Of a stretch of 64,000 bases of DNA, positions 9,076 to 18,400 are shown in pieces. The position numbers were made by a program, and so were the translations under genes. How positions within the stretch are numbered: the stretch's first letter is position 1; the number at the start of each line of letters is the position of its first letter. Origin of the DNA: an uncultured Oleiphilus sp. (GTDB taxonomy: Bacteria > Pseudomonadota > Gammaproteobacteria > Pseudomonadales > Oleiphilaceae); NCBI GenBank assembly GCA_913020045.1, contig CAJWBE010000002.1:62001-126000 (forward strand), given 5' to 3'. The notes under the pieces are model-generated. The model did no database searches. It saw only the letters and a list, made by a program, of their open reading frames with translations, and had not been told where the DNA came from.

Positions 9076-10950
9076 ATGTCTCGTATTCATAAGCTTTCCG
9101 CACGTTTAGCCAACCAAATTGCTGCAGGTGAGGTGGTCGAACGACCTGCCTCTGTGGTGAAAGAGCTGCTTGAGAACGCGCTAGACGCTGGCGCGCGCAA
9201 AGTTCAGATTCAAGTGGACAATGGTGGTGTTAAACGCATTATGATTCGGGATGATGGCGAGGGGATGTCGAAGGATGACTTGCCCTTGTCTCTGAGTCGT
9301 CATGCAACCAGTAAGATTACCTCTTTAGACGACTTAGAAGCCGTTGCGACGCTTGGTTTTCGTGGTGAAGCCTTGGCGAGTATCTCGTCGGTCTCCCGCT
9401 TGAAGCTGAGCTCAAGAACGGAAGATGCCGAGCAAGCTTGGTTGGCTGAAACGGAAGGTCGTGACATGCAGGCCAATCTGAGCCCAACTGCACATAATCG
9501 CGGAACAACCGTCGAAGTCCGAGACCTGTTTTTCAATACGCCCGCCCGCCGAAAGTTTCTTCGGACAGAGAAGACCGAGTTTAATCACCTGGAAGAGGTG
9601 GTAAAGCGCCAAGCGCTCAGTCGTTTTGATGTGAGCTTTGAATTGGGGCATAACGGCAAGGCGGTACATATGCTCCGCCCCGCGCCAACGATACGTGATA
9701 AAGAGCAGCGAATCGCTTCACTGTGTGGTCGCCCTTTTATGGAAAACGCTGTCGAAATAGATGTCGAAGCGTCAGGGCTTAAGCTTTGGGGTTGGGTCGC
9801 ATTGCCGACGTTCTCGCGAAGTCAGGCAGACCTTCAATATTTTTATGTGAATGGCCGAGTGATTCGAGATCGCCTGGTGACTCATGCAGTGAAACAAGCG
9901 TACCGGGATGTCTTATATCATGGTCGGCATCCGGCGTTTGTTTTGTACCTAGAGCTAGATCCTGCTTTGGTTGACGTAAACGTGCACCCAACCAAGCATG
10001 AAGTTCGTTTTCGCGATGGGCGTTTAGTGCATGACTTTATCTTTCGAAGTCTTCATAAGGCCTTGGCTGACGTACGACCTGTAACGCAGGAAGGGATAGT
10101 CGAAGGCGCAAATGAGTTTGAAGGCGCTCAAGTGGGCTCCCCTTATTCGGGGGTTATGCCTGCGGCCGGGTCTTCTATGTTAGCCACCATGCCATCAGAA
10201 GGCTCTCAAGGCGCAATGTCGTTGGCGCCTTTGTCTTCAGCTGCGGGTGTTCGCGAGTCGATGCCGGCTTATGGTCAGCTATATTCTGCGCAAGGGAATG
10301 CGCAGAGCAATGTGTTCACCGAGGGTGGACTGGCTGGCGGTTTTATTGGTACTGATCCCGCTAAGGATTACCCCTTGGGTTTTGCTGTAGCGCAGCTGCA
10401 CGGTATATATATTCTTGCGCAGAATAAGTCGGGCCTGATTGTGGTGGACATGCATGCGGCGCACGAACGAGTGACGTATGAGCGAATGAAGCAGGACTTT
10501 TATAGTCAGGGTATTCAGTCGCAGCCTCTTTTAGTTCCTATGAGCTTGGCGGTGAGTCAGAAAGAGGCAAACATTGCTGAAGAGTGTGTTGAGCCGCTCC
10601 AGCGTTTTGGCTTAGGGGTTGAGCGCAGTGGGCCAGAAAGCTTGGTGGTGAGAGAGGTGCCAGTTTTACTGCAAGGGGTCGATGTGGATCAGTTGGTTCG
10701 GGATGTGCTGAGCGATATGATTGAGCATGGGTATTCTGACCAAGTTGAGGCGCGTGCGAATGAGTTGATGTCATCGATGGCCTGTCACGGTTCCGTAAGG
10801 GCTAATAGAGAGCTAACCCACCCAGAGATGAATGCCTTATTGCGAGATATGGAAGAGACTGAGCGCAGTGGGCAGTGTAATCACGGTCGGCCAACGTGGG
10901 CGGCTATGTCGATGTCAGAGCTAGATAAACTATTTTTGCGTGGTCGTTGA
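9076..10950 (+). CDS. mutL: DNA mismatch repair protein MutL
   Basis: The 624-residue GHKL ATPase links MutS mismatch recognition to strand incision. The N-terminal ATPase has [17 protein letters not shown] and [12 protein letters not shown] Pro/Ser/Gly-rich linker (about 340-430) leads to the C-terminal dimerisation domain. That domain contains [12 protein letters not shown] at 458-469, which fits the DxHA(x2)E(x4)E endonuclease motif of MutL proteins in bacteria that lack MutH, so this MutL probably nicks DNA itself. The late segments ACHGSVRAN and CNHGRPT fit the other metal-site motifs. The next gene, miaA, starts 1 bp after its stop. Confidence 0.97.
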   Translation: MSRIHKLSARLANQIAAGEVVERPASVVKELLENALDAGARKVQIQVDNGGVKRIMIRDDGEGMSKDDLPLSLSRHATSKITSLDDLEAVATLGFRGEALASISSVSRLKLSSRTEDAEQAWLAETEGRDMQANLSPTAHNRGTTVEVRDLFFNTPARRKFLRTEKTEFNHLEEVVKRQALSRFDVSFELGHNGKAVHMLRPAPTIRDKEQRIASLCGRPFMENAVEIDVEASGLKLWGWVALPTFSRSQADLQYFYVNGRVIRDRLVTHAVKQAYRDVLYHGRHPAFVLYLELDPALVDVNVHPTKHEVRFRDGRLVHDFIFRSLHKALADVRPVTQEGIVEGANEFEGAQVGSPYSGVMPAAGSSMLATMPSEGSQGAMSLAPLSSAAGVRESMPAYGQLYSAQGNAQSNVFTEGGLAGGFIGTDPAKDYPLGFAVAQLHGIYILAQNKSGLIVVDMHAAHERVTYERMKQDFYSQGIQSQPLLVPMSLAVSQKEANIAEECVEPLQRFGLGVERSGPESLVVREVPVLLQGVDVDQLVRDVLSDMIEHGYSDQVEARANELMSSMACHGSVRANRELTHPEMNALLRDMEETERSGQCNHGRPTWAAMSMSELDKLFLRGR

Positions 10951-10951
10951 G

Positions 10952-11968
10952 ATGAGCGCTGATCAGCAAGCTTCGGCTCTCGATATGGCGACGTTGCCAC
11001 CCGCGATTTTTTTGATGGGTCCGACGGCTTCGGGAAAAACAGATCTAGCTGTGGCGCTTAAAGCAGCATTGCCAGTCGAGCTAATAAGCGTTGACTCTGC
11101 GTTGATATACAAAGGTATGGATATTGGAACGGCTAAACCTGAACCGGAAGTTTTAGCAGCAGCTCCCCATGCATTGGTCGATATCATCGAGCCTTGGCAG
11201 AGCTATTCTGTCGCGCAATTTTATGACGATGTATTGCTTGAAATGGCGGCGATCACTCAGCGTGGCAACATTCCTTTGTTAGTTGGGGGAACCATGATGT
11301 ATTTCCGTGTTCTTAGAGATGGGATTGCTGCGCTGCCTTCTGCTGACGCGAGCATTCGAGCAAAGATCTCGGAGCAGGCGGCAGAAAAAGGATGGGAAAG
11401 CGTGCATCAGCAGCTGCAAGAGGTGGACCCGGAGTCCGCTGCGCGCATCAAATCAACGGATTCGCAACGTTTGCAGCGAGCGCTTGAGGTGTATTTGGTA
11501 AGTGGTAAGACGCTAACTGAGTTTTGGCGAGCGCAAAGTGAGAGTGGAAAAGGCGCTATTTCAGATTACACTAAGCAAGATGGCGCGTTGCCACCGATTC
11601 CTTATCGCTTGATTTGTATGGCCATAGCGCCGGAAAAACGCACGGACTTGCACGATCGTATTCGCTTGCGTTTTGAGTTGATGTTGGAGCATGGTTTTTT
11701 AGAGGAAATGAATGGGTTTTTTCATTCAGGTAAAGTTGATGAGTCAATGTCATCGATGCGCTGTGTAGGATATCGTCAGGCGTGGGAGCATCTTCAGGGC
11801 AAATTAACGTATGACGAAATGGTTGAGCGTGGGGTTATCGCGACTCGGCAGCTGGCAAAACGGCAGCTCACATGGTTGCGCAGTTGGCCCGATTTGACTT
11901 GGCTGTACACCGAAGATAAAAAAAACTTTGCTAAAGCGTTGAAAATCATCAAAGATGCCACATCATAA
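10952..11968 (+). CDS. miaA: tRNA dimethylallyltransferase
   Basis: MiaA adds the dimethylallyl group to A37 of UNN-decoding tRNAs, making i6A, the substrate for MiaB, which is encoded at 59783-61135. The P-loop [11 protein letters not shown] and the following [19 protein letters not shown] are diagnostic. I start at ATG 10952 (338 residues), one base after the mutL stop; a GTG at 10940 inside mutL would add four residues. Length is slightly above the E. coli enzyme (316). Confidence 0.96.
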   Translation: MSADQQASALDMATLPPAIFLMGPTASGKTDLAVALKAALPVELISVDSALIYKGMDIGTAKPEPEVLAAAPHALVDIIEPWQSYSVAQFYDDVLLEMAAITQRGNIPLLVGGTMMYFRVLRDGIAALPSADASIRAKISEQAAEKGWESVHQQLQEVDPESAARIKSTDSQRLQRALEVYLVSGKTLTEFWRAQSESGKGAISDYTKQDGALPPIPYRLICMAIAPEKRTDLHDRIRLRFELMLEHGFLEEMNGFFHSGKVDESMSSMRCVGYRQAWEHLQGKLTYDEMVERGVIATRQLAKRQLTWLRSWPDLTWLYTEDKKNFAKALKIIKDATS

Positions 11969-12112
11969 GGGTAACGGAGTCGACGTGATGTTAAGAAGAC
12001 AGGGCGCGTCATAGAGTTTTGTTACCGGTACGGCACTCGAAATATTAGAGAGTGGGGCAGTGTATAAGCCTCGCCAAAAAAGATAATTACTTAGTTACCA
12101 GGAGATAACAAC

Positions 12113-12355
12113 ATGTCAAAGGGCCAGTCACTGCAGGATCCATATTTGAATGCCTTAAGAAAAGAGCGCATTCCAGTATCCATCTTTCTAGTAAATGGAA
12201 TTAAGCTGCAAGGACAAATTGAGTCCTTTGATCAATTTGTCATCTTACTTAAAAATACGGTTAGTCAGATGGTTTATAAGCATGCTATTTCGACAGTCGT
12301 TCCGGCGCGAAACGTGCGTATTCCGACTGCTGAAGAGCAGGAAGGGAACGGTTAA
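12113..12355 (+). CDS. hfq: RNA chaperone Hfq
   Basis: An 80-residue Sm-like protein that forms a hexamer and pairs small RNAs with mRNAs. The Sm1 region ([20 protein letters not shown]) and Sm2 region ([10 protein letters not shown]) are intact. The short acidic C-terminal tail is like that of Pseudomonas Hfq rather than the long E. coli tail. A strong ribosome binding site (AGGAG) precedes the ATG by 8 bases. The 144 bp upstream of the gene may hold its own promoter in addition to read-through from miaA. Confidence 0.98.
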   Translation: MSKGQSLQDPYLNALRKERIPVSIFLVNGIKLQGQIESFDQFVILLKNTVSQMVYKHAISTVVPARNVRIPTAEEQEGNG

Positions 12356-12423
12356 TTTGTTGCAATGCATTGTTTTAGTTAACAACCAAGGTAGCGTTAA
12401 TCAACATGAGGTGATTAACAAAC

Positions 12424-13713
12424 GTGTTTGATAGACCCGACGCGGGTGAACGGGCTATCTTGGTTCACATCGACTTTAGCGCTGAAGATGAGCGCGAAGA
12501 TCCTAACGAGTTCAAAGAGCTAGTAAAATCTGCCGGTGTAGAAATGGTGGATTTAGTTGTTGGCTCTCGTCACTTTCCAACCCCTAAATACTTTATCGGT
12601 ACGGGCAAGCTTGAAGAGGTTGAAGCCTCGAAACAGCTTCATGAAGCCGATGTCGTACTTTTCAATCATGCACTGTCTCCAAGCCAGCAACGAAATTTAG
12701 AGGCTGCGTTGGAATGTCGGGTGATTGATCGCACCGGCATTATCCTAGACATCTTTGCGCAGCGTGCGCGGACACATGAAGGAAAGCTGCAGGTAGAGTT
12801 GGCTCAGTTGGAATACATGTCTACGCGATTGATTCGCGGCTGGACTCACCTGGAACGCCAAAAGGGTGGTATCGGCCTTCGCGGGCCGGGCGAAACTCAG
12901 CTGGAAAGTGATCGTCGATTGTTGCGTGCTCGCATCAAGACAATCTCAGCTCGTCTAGACAAAGTTAAGAAACAGCGTGACCAAGGGCGAAAGGCGCGAA
13001 TGCGTGCTGATATTCCAACTGTTTCTTTGGTGGGTTATACCAACGCGGGTAAATCGACCTTATTCAATACGGTTACTCAGTCAGGTGTTTACGCCGCCGA
13101 TCAATTGTTTGCAACGCTAGACCCAACGCTCAGGCGCATTGATCTGCCCGATGTTGGGCCGGCGATTCTGGTTGATACGGTAGGCTTTATTCGACATTTG
13201 CCGCACAAGCTTGTCGATGCGTTTAGGGCCACCCTAGAAGAAACCTGTAACGCGACGCTGTTGATACACGTCATTGATTGCAATGACCCTGACCGTCGAG
13301 ACAATATCGAACAAGTGAATCACGTATTAGCCGAAATAGGGGCTGACACGATTCCCGTCCTTAAAGTCTATAATAAACTCGATTTACTAGAAGATCGCGA
13401 ACCTCGTCTGGATAGAGATGAAGACGGCGTTCCTCAGAGGGTTTGGGTATCAGCGCAGGCTGGCCTCGGGCTAGACCTCCTCTATGACGCGATTGCAGAG
13501 CTATTAGGCGAGGAATTGGTTCATGGCGATCTAGTTTTACCGCATGCTGGCGGCAAGCTAAGGGCGTTGTTGTACGAGCAAAATGCAGTACAAAGTGAGT
13601 CAACGAATGAGCAGGGTATGACATCTTTGTCGCTTCGATTACAAAAAGCGGATTATGATCGTCTTGTGCGCATGTCGGGTTTGAACCCAGATGAGCTTGA
13701 GCTTATTTCTTAA
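12424..13713 (+). CDS. hflX: GTPase HflX
   Basis: A 429-residue ribosome-associated GTPase that splits stalled or stressed 70S ribosomes. The N-terminal HflX domain (about 1-195, with GTGKLEE and HEGKLQVELAQLEYM) precedes a G domain with GYTNAGKS (G1), DTVGFIRHLP (G3) and NKLD (G4). The start is GTG; GAGGTG about 11 bases upstream is a usable ribosome binding site and no upstream in-frame ATG exists. It follows hfq by 68 bp, as is usual, but hflK does not follow: about 6 kb of other genes intervene. Confidence 0.96.
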   Translation: MFDRPDAGERAILVHIDFSAEDEREDPNEFKELVKSAGVEMVDLVVGSRHFPTPKYFIGTGKLEEVEASKQLHEADVVLFNHALSPSQQRNLEAALECRVIDRTGIILDIFAQRARTHEGKLQVELAQLEYMSTRLIRGWTHLERQKGGIGLRGPGETQLESDRRLLRARIKTISARLDKVKKQRDQGRKARMRADIPTVSLVGYTNAGKSTLFNTVTQSGVYAADQLFATLDPTLRRIDLPDVGPAILVDTVGFIRHLPHKLVDAFRATLEETCNATLLIHVIDCNDPDRRDNIEQVNHVLAEIGADTIPVLKVYNKLDLLEDREPRLDRDEDGVPQRVWVSAQAGLGLDLLYDAIAELLGEELVHGDLVLPHAGGKLRALLYEQNAVQSESTNEQGMTSLSLRLQKADYDRLVRMSGLNPDELELIS

Positions 13714-13904
13714 CGTGTTCTAACCACAGATAAGCGTCTTTTTTCTTGCGAATGCTAGCGATTTAATGCGCTAGGCCTCAAAAATACTGCGTTTTCTTTT
13801 TATCCTGAAATATTGTCTATACTAAATTTTATACGTGGTTGTTCCTCTCTCGACGGCGGTTGGGGGAGTGCTCGTTTTAGAATTTAATTTAAGGGAAAAC
13901 AGAT

Positions 13905-15491
13905 ATGTCATTTCGATCGAATTTTGTCGGCGCATTGAGCCTTTCAGCTCTACTACTGGCCGGTTGTGGCGGCGGCAGTGACGGCGACGTTAATATTGGT
14001 GGTGGCAGCGGCGGAGATCTCGGTGGCGGTTCGTCTGGTGGCTCTACTGGCGGAACGACTGGTGGAACAGGAAGCACTGGTGGCAGTACAGGCGGCAGCA
14101 CGGGTGGCTCAACGTCCGGGGGCACAAATCCTTATAGCTTTGATAGCTTAGCCGTATTTGAGGCCTCAGATGATTATGCCGGTGAAGATAACGGTGGGTT
14201 GTATCAGGGTTTTACATTAAATCCTTACATTAAAGAGTATACGATTAACCCAGTAACGACGAGTAATTTGGCGTCAACCGATTTGGCAGTTACTGCCGAC
14301 TTTACGGTGACAGTTAATGATATCGTCGTTGATGATAATGAAAGCTTCCCCTTAATGCAGAAAGTTCTTGGGAATGAGGTTCTGTTAACGACAGCGTTAG
14401 TATTTGATGTAAGTGGAAGTATGTCTCACGTTGATATGGCAGCGTTAGTTGATGAGGCGAAAGATTATGTGGCTGCCGCTCAGGCGAGTGCTGATGAGAC
14501 TATCGCGAATCAAGTATTTGTTGTTTGGGCATTTGGTCGCGACGTCGAAGATTTGACAGGTGGCTTTACCAGTAACGCCGCGACAATTGAAACTGCACTG
14601 GATGCCGTGGTAACCCGCAACAACAGTGGCGCGCTTAGGAGAACTAGTAACCTTCACAGGGCGGTTGTAGAGATTGTGGGTCGTTACACGACGGACGACT
14701 ATAGTTTTGGCGGACTACCTTTTAATGACCTGTTCGACGTGATTAGTAATGACGGCGTACAGCTAAGTCAGATGGTCATTTTTTCGTCTGGTGCTGACTC
14801 ATATGGTGAAATGACAACCGAGCTAATGGTAGAAGGTATTCAGTCGCAAAGTATAGATGTGCTTGATGCCGGTGGAACTGAGAAGCTTTATAAGCCGGTT
14901 ATTTACTATGTTGTGGGTGATGATGAAGATGGCGAAACCTATACTAATTTGGCCGAAAATGCTGAGACGGTTACGAATATTAACCTTGATGCTGGCGACT
15001 ACGTTTTTGCTGATGCACTGATTCAGAATCAGGCTGACGCGATTGCAGCGCGTTTGGATATTAGCAATCAACACATTTATCGCTTCGCTTTTGTACCAAG
15101 AATTGGCGACCATATTAGTGTTCTGTCGTCCAACTCTGCATCATTCGAACAAACCATCACTACTGCTTGGGATGAACTGGATGATGCTGCTACAGGAACG
15201 CCAGAAGAGGTTTTAGCATCTTTGGTCGAGATTACCGGTCCGAATGGTGAGTACTTGTCTTTCGATGCGGCGGAACTTTCTGAAGTGAGCACATTCATGC
15301 CAGCGACTCGTTGGACAACAACTGAGTATGCTGCAGGAGACTATGCATGGGCGATTACTGGAGGTACGGCGACGTTAGTTCCAAATGCTGATGGCTCTGC
15401 AACAGTATCCGCGATTACGGCGAGCCCGGTAACGTTGCAGCTAACGAATACAGTTTTAGGTCATACTGAAACAATAACAATTGTCGATTAG
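13905..15491 (+). CDS. Lipoprotein with Gly/Ser/Thr linker and von Willebrand A-like domain
   Basis: The 528-residue product has a lipoprotein signal ending LLLAGC (acylated Cys21). Residues 31-74 are a low-complexity GGS/GGT repeat linker. From about 160 a VWA-like domain begins with TALVFDVSGSMSHVD, whose D168-x-S170-x-S172 forms the metal-ion-dependent adhesion site. The last 60 residues (YAWAITGGTATLVP... to VTLQLTNT) look beta-rich, like a bacterial Ig-type domain. A tethered adhesive or ligand-binding role outside the inner membrane is likely; no partner is recognised. A TATACT -10-like hexamer lies at 13818, and a strong terminator follows, so it is probably its own transcription unit, placed between hflX and the TetR gene. 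Confidence 0.75.
   Translation: MSFRSNFVGALSLSALLLAGCGGGSDGDVNIGGGSGGDLGGGSSGGSTGGTTGGTGSTGGSTGGSTGGSTSGGTNPYSFDSLAVFEASDDYAGEDNGGLYQGFTLNPYIKEYTINPVTTSNLASTDLAVTADFTVTVNDIVVDDNESFPLMQKVLGNEVLLTTALVFDVSGSMSHVDMAALVDEAKDYVAAAQASADETIANQVFVVWAFGRDVEDLTGGFTSNAATIETALDAVVTRNNSGALRRTSNLHRAVVEIVGRYTTDDYSFGGLPFNDLFDVISNDGVQLSQMVIFSSGADSYGEMTTELMVEGIQSQSIDVLDAGGTEKLYKPVIYYVVGDDEDGETYTNLAENAETVTNINLDAGDYVFADALIQNQADAIAARLDISNQHIYRFAFVPRIGDHISVLSSNSASFEQTITTAWDELDDAATGTPEEVLASLVEITGPNGEYLSFDAAELSEVSTFMPATRWTTTEYAAGDYAWAITGGTATLVPNADGSATVSAITASPVTLQLTNTVLGHTETITIVD
13999..14126 (+). repeat. Imperfect in-frame repeats encoding GGST-type linker
   Basis: Within the VWA lipoprotein gene the DNA repeats units of the form GGYGGHWSHACH encoding Gly-Gly-Ser/Thr runs. 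Synonymous codons vary between units, so the repeat is kept at the protein level more than at the DNA level. Such tracts can change length by slippage in steps of 3 or 12 bases. Confidence 0.7.
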
Positions 15492-15507
15492 GTATTTTTT
15501 GTTGTAA

Positions 15508-15538
15508 AAAGCCAAGCCAAGCGCTTGGCTTTTTTTTG
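15508..15538 (+). terminator. Rho-independent terminator after VWA lipoprotein gene
   Basis: The sequence AAGCCAA-GCGC-TTGGCTT is a perfect inverted repeat followed by a run of T residues, 17 bases after the stop codon. An alternative stem can form with the preceding AAAAAGCCAAG. Confidence 0.9.
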
Positions 15539-15584
15539 TGTCGTTTCTGGCGATATTCGAACTGAAGTAAATATAGGAATTTAA

Positions 15585-16271
15585 ATGGCTCGGCCTAAAC
15601 CTAACCCCGAAGAAGTGCTGCCGCATATTATTTCAGCGGCCGTGAACTTGATTCAAAGCCAGGGCTTCGAATCGATGACAATGAAGCGTTTGGCTGAGTC
15701 GTCAGGCATGTCAGTGGGTAAGTTGTATCATTTTTTCCCGAGTAAAGATGAGCTCTTTTTAACGCTCGAAATTCATTATTTTGATGGACTCTACGCGCAC
15801 ATCACAGAGGCAATGGACTTAGGCAAATTAAAAAACTCGGCACCAAGGGACACATTTAGGGCCATGCTCGATGCGTATTATGCTTATGCGGTCTCGCACT
15901 TTGATCTCTACAAATTGGTAACGAGCCCGCCAAAAGTATTTGCGCACTTCTTAGGAACACAAACCGAAGATCTTGCGAAACAGGAGCTGGTGTCCGCGTT
16001 GCGAGCGATTGCTTTATTTCGTCAGCATTTTGAAAATGCCCTACAAGACAAAGAGCAACTTAGCCAAGCAGGGCAGGTTGATGCGCTCTTTGTTTTGTTT
16101 GTAAATTCCTTACACGGTTTAATTTTGATGAGTCAGTCTACAGCATGGCCTTACCTTTCCTTAGACACAGATACAGTTAGTCAGGGTCATTGGGCTGACA
16201 AGCTGCCAGCCTCTGCTACCCCTTTAGATATTCGTCAGCAAATAGATTTGATTGTTGAGAAGCTTATTTAG
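15585..16271 (+). CDS. TetR-family transcriptional regulator
   Basis: The 228-residue protein has an N-terminal TetR helix-turn-helix (about 25-60: MTMKRLAESSGMSVGKLYHF, then FPSKDELF) and a helical ligand-binding C-terminal part. AGGA precedes the ATG by 6 bases. It lies immediately upstream of, and co-directional with, the MBL-fold, SDR and epimerase genes, so it most likely regulates them and itself. The ligand is unknown. It is not PsrA: the sequence around the recognition helix is different. No convincing inverted repeat was seen in the 44 bp before its start. Confidence 0.85.
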   Translation: MARPKPNPEEVLPHIISAAVNLIQSQGFESMTMKRLAESSGMSVGKLYHFFPSKDELFLTLEIHYFDGLYAHITEAMDLGKLKNSAPRDTFRAMLDAYYAYAVSHFDLYKLVTSPPKVFAHFLGTQTEDLAKQELVSALRAIALFRQHFENALQDKEQLSQAGQVDALFVLFVNSLHGLILMSQSTAWPYLSLDTDTVSQGHWADKLPASATPLDIRQQIDLIVEKLI

Positions 16272-16302
16272 ATTTCGTTGTAGCGAGACTTGCATTTAGT
16301 AA

Positions 16303-17460
16303 ATGAACGATGGTTCAATAAAGATTATTGTCACTTGGCCAGAAGATGAAATCATGAACCAACAAGTAAGAGCACCCTACAATGCAGCAACTGAAGCAGA
16401 GCTTGAAGAGCTTGGGTTTGCGCAGCTGCCAGACCTTGATAATTCTCGACATAGTGTCCTTCCGTCGATGCGCTTGGAAAAAGCACGTGAGGCAGCACTA
16501 GCGCTTCGAGAGCAAATATTGAATGACGACCAGCAAGTAAGCTATTACCAGACCGTTAGCTTGATTCGCGCTCCGTATCCAACCAAGTATGGTTTGCTAA
16601 ATGCAAACACGGTTAAATCGCCCTTCATGCATATCGTTAACCGCTTGTTTATTGTTCAGTTCTCGGTTGCAGGAAGCGTCAAGACGCTGCTGTTTTCGCC
16701 GTCTGACTATGAGGCGAACAGAGAAACACCATACTTTAAGCGTATGATCGATAAATACGGCGCGCTCTCTCCGATGGTCAGTAGTTTTCTAGCGCCGGTC
16801 GAGAGCTCGGTAGAAAAAGCGCTTGCTGACGCCGGTATTGCGCCAGAGCAGGTTGATTACATTTCTTATGACCATTTGCACACGCAAGATATTCGAAAGT
16901 GGTTGGGTGACGATAAAAAGCCGGGTTATTTCCCGAATGCACGTTTGCTAATCATGAAGCAGGAGTGGGACTCGACAACATCGTTATTGCCGCAGCAGCG
17001 AGATTGGTATTGCCCTCATGGAATAGATGGAGTGCCTGCCGAGCGTGTTATATTGCTTGAGAACAGCGTCAGGCTGGGCGCGAGTGTCGCGCTAGTTCGG
17101 ACACCTGGCCATACGGAGGGGAATCATTCCTTGGTCGCGCATACGCCCGAAGGTTTGTTAGTGACCAGTGAGAACGGCGTCAGTGCTGATAGTTATTCTC
17201 CAGAGCATTCGAACATTCCTGGGGTTCGTGACTACGCGAAAGCAACCGGAATGGAGGTAATACTAAACGGCAACACGCTAGAAGACTCTCTCGATCAGTA
17301 TATTTCTATGGTGGTTGAAAAAACGATCGCGGGTCCAAGAAAGGACCAGCCCGAATTTTGTAATTTTGTGCCATCCTCAGAGCTAACGCCTTATTGGGCA
17401 TTTCCTGGTCTTAAGCCGACTTACTCATTTGGTGAATTGAAATTTGGGGCAGTCACTTAA
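16303..17460 (+). CDS. Metallo-beta-lactamase-fold hydrolase
   Basis: The 385-residue protein contains DHLHTQDIRKWLG (HxH metal-binding pair with a following Asp) and RTPGHTEGNHSLV (the later histidine), in the order seen in MBL-fold hydrolases. It is larger than most and lacks a signal peptide. ATG 16303 is taken as the start; an in-frame ATG at 16354 would give 368 residues and begins MNQQVRAPYNAA. Neither has a strong ribosome binding site. The gene follows the TetR gene by 31 bp and precedes an SDR gene by 57 bp. The likely role is hydrolysis of an ester, lactone or thioester in a small catabolic pathway, but this is inference. Confidence 0.65.
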   Translation: MNDGSIKIIVTWPEDEIMNQQVRAPYNAATEAELEELGFAQLPDLDNSRHSVLPSMRLEKAREAALALREQILNDDQQVSYYQTVSLIRAPYPTKYGLLNANTVKSPFMHIVNRLFIVQFSVAGSVKTLLFSPSDYEANRETPYFKRMIDKYGALSPMVSSFLAPVESSVEKALADAGIAPEQVDYISYDHLHTQDIRKWLGDDKKPGYFPNARLLIMKQEWDSTTSLLPQQRDWYCPHGIDGVPAERVILLENSVRLGASVALVRTPGHTEGNHSLVAHTPEGLLVTSENGVSADSYSPEHSNIPGVRDYAKATGMEVILNGNTLEDSLDQYISMVVEKTIAGPRKDQPEFCNFVPSSELTPYWAFPGLKPTYSFGELKFGAVT

Positions 17461-17517
17461 ATCCTTATTGAACCTGAATAATATGAACCTGAGCCAAATA
17501 AATTTAAGGAAACGGGT

Positions 17518-18339
17518 ATGAATCAGAAGGTAGTGTTTTTGACTGGCAGTGCGAGCGGAGTTGGCTTGCATTTAACGGAACGGTTTGCCGCATTGGGTCA
17601 TCGGGTGGTGGCGACGGATGTCAATCTTGATCAGTTAAAGCGCCATCAGAAAGATAAGGGCTGGAGCAAAGAGCGGGTTTGGGTGCGCAAGTTAGATGTG
17701 ACGAAGAAGGCGCAGTGGAAAACGCTCTGGGATGATGTGACAGAGAAGTGGGGTAGCGTCGATATCGTCTGTAATGTTGCTGGTTATTTATTACCGGGCA
17801 AGATATCGGAAACGCCTTTTGAGCAGATCGACCGCCATATAGATATCAATGTAAAGGGTTTAATGTACGGCAGTAAGTTTGCGAGTCAGGAGATGACAAA
17901 AGCGGGCTCTGGGCACATTATAAATATAGCATCGTTGGCCGGTATCGCTCCGATCCCTGGTATTGCCTTGTATAGTGCCTCGAAGTTTGCCGTGCGCGGA
18001 TTTACGCTCGCCTTAGCTCAAGAGCTTAAGCCAGTTGGGGTCAATGTTACGGTGATCTGTCCTGATGCCATAGAAACACCTATGCTTACTTTGCAGGAAG
18101 ATTATGAGGAGGCTGCGCTGACGTTTTCGGGCTCTCAAACCCTGACTGTTGAAGATATTGCGGACGCCGTGTTCCATGACGCCCTGCAAAAGAAAACCCT
18201 AGAGGTTGTGCTGCCCTCTACGCGCGGTATGTTGGCTAAAATGGGTAGTGCGTTCCCTAAAATTTCATTTATGCTGTCTGAGCAGCTTGGGAAAGCTGGA
18301 CGAAAAAAACAACAGCAGCGCAAGCACGGTATTCACTAA
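17518..18339 (+). CDS. Short-chain dehydrogenase/reductase
   Basis: A 273-residue classical SDR. It has the nucleotide-binding TGSASGVG motif (about 10-17), NVAG, a serine in INIASLAG and the catalytic YSASK. These give an NAD(P)-dependent oxidoreductase acting on a hydroxyl or keto group. The basic C-terminal tail (RKKQQQRKHGIH) is unusual and may bind membrane or nucleic acid, or be disordered. AAGGAAA precedes the ATG. It is the third gene of the TetR-MBL-SDR-epimerase run; substrate unknown. Confidence 0.85.
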   Translation: MNQKVVFLTGSASGVGLHLTERFAALGHRVVATDVNLDQLKRHQKDKGWSKERVWVRKLDVTKKAQWKTLWDDVTEKWGSVDIVCNVAGYLLPGKISETPFEQIDRHIDINVKGLMYGSKFASQEMTKAGSGHIINIASLAGIAPIPGIALYSASKFAVRGFTLALAQELKPVGVNVTVICPDAIETPMLTLQEDYEEAALTFSGSQTLTVEDIADAVFHDALQKKTLEVVLPSTRGMLAKMGSAFPKISFMLSEQLGKAGRKKQQQRKHGIH

Positions 18340-18400
18340 GTTCGTGTCTCGTGGCCCCCTTGCCAGCGTCGGCAGAAATCAAAAATAACAAAGAGAAAAT

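Noticed and set aside
13889-14125. Proline-rich open frame on the minus strand
   Set aside because: It is the antisense of the Gly/Ser/Thr repeat linker of the VWA lipoprotein; its composition is the mirror of the repeats and no start signal or family is seen.
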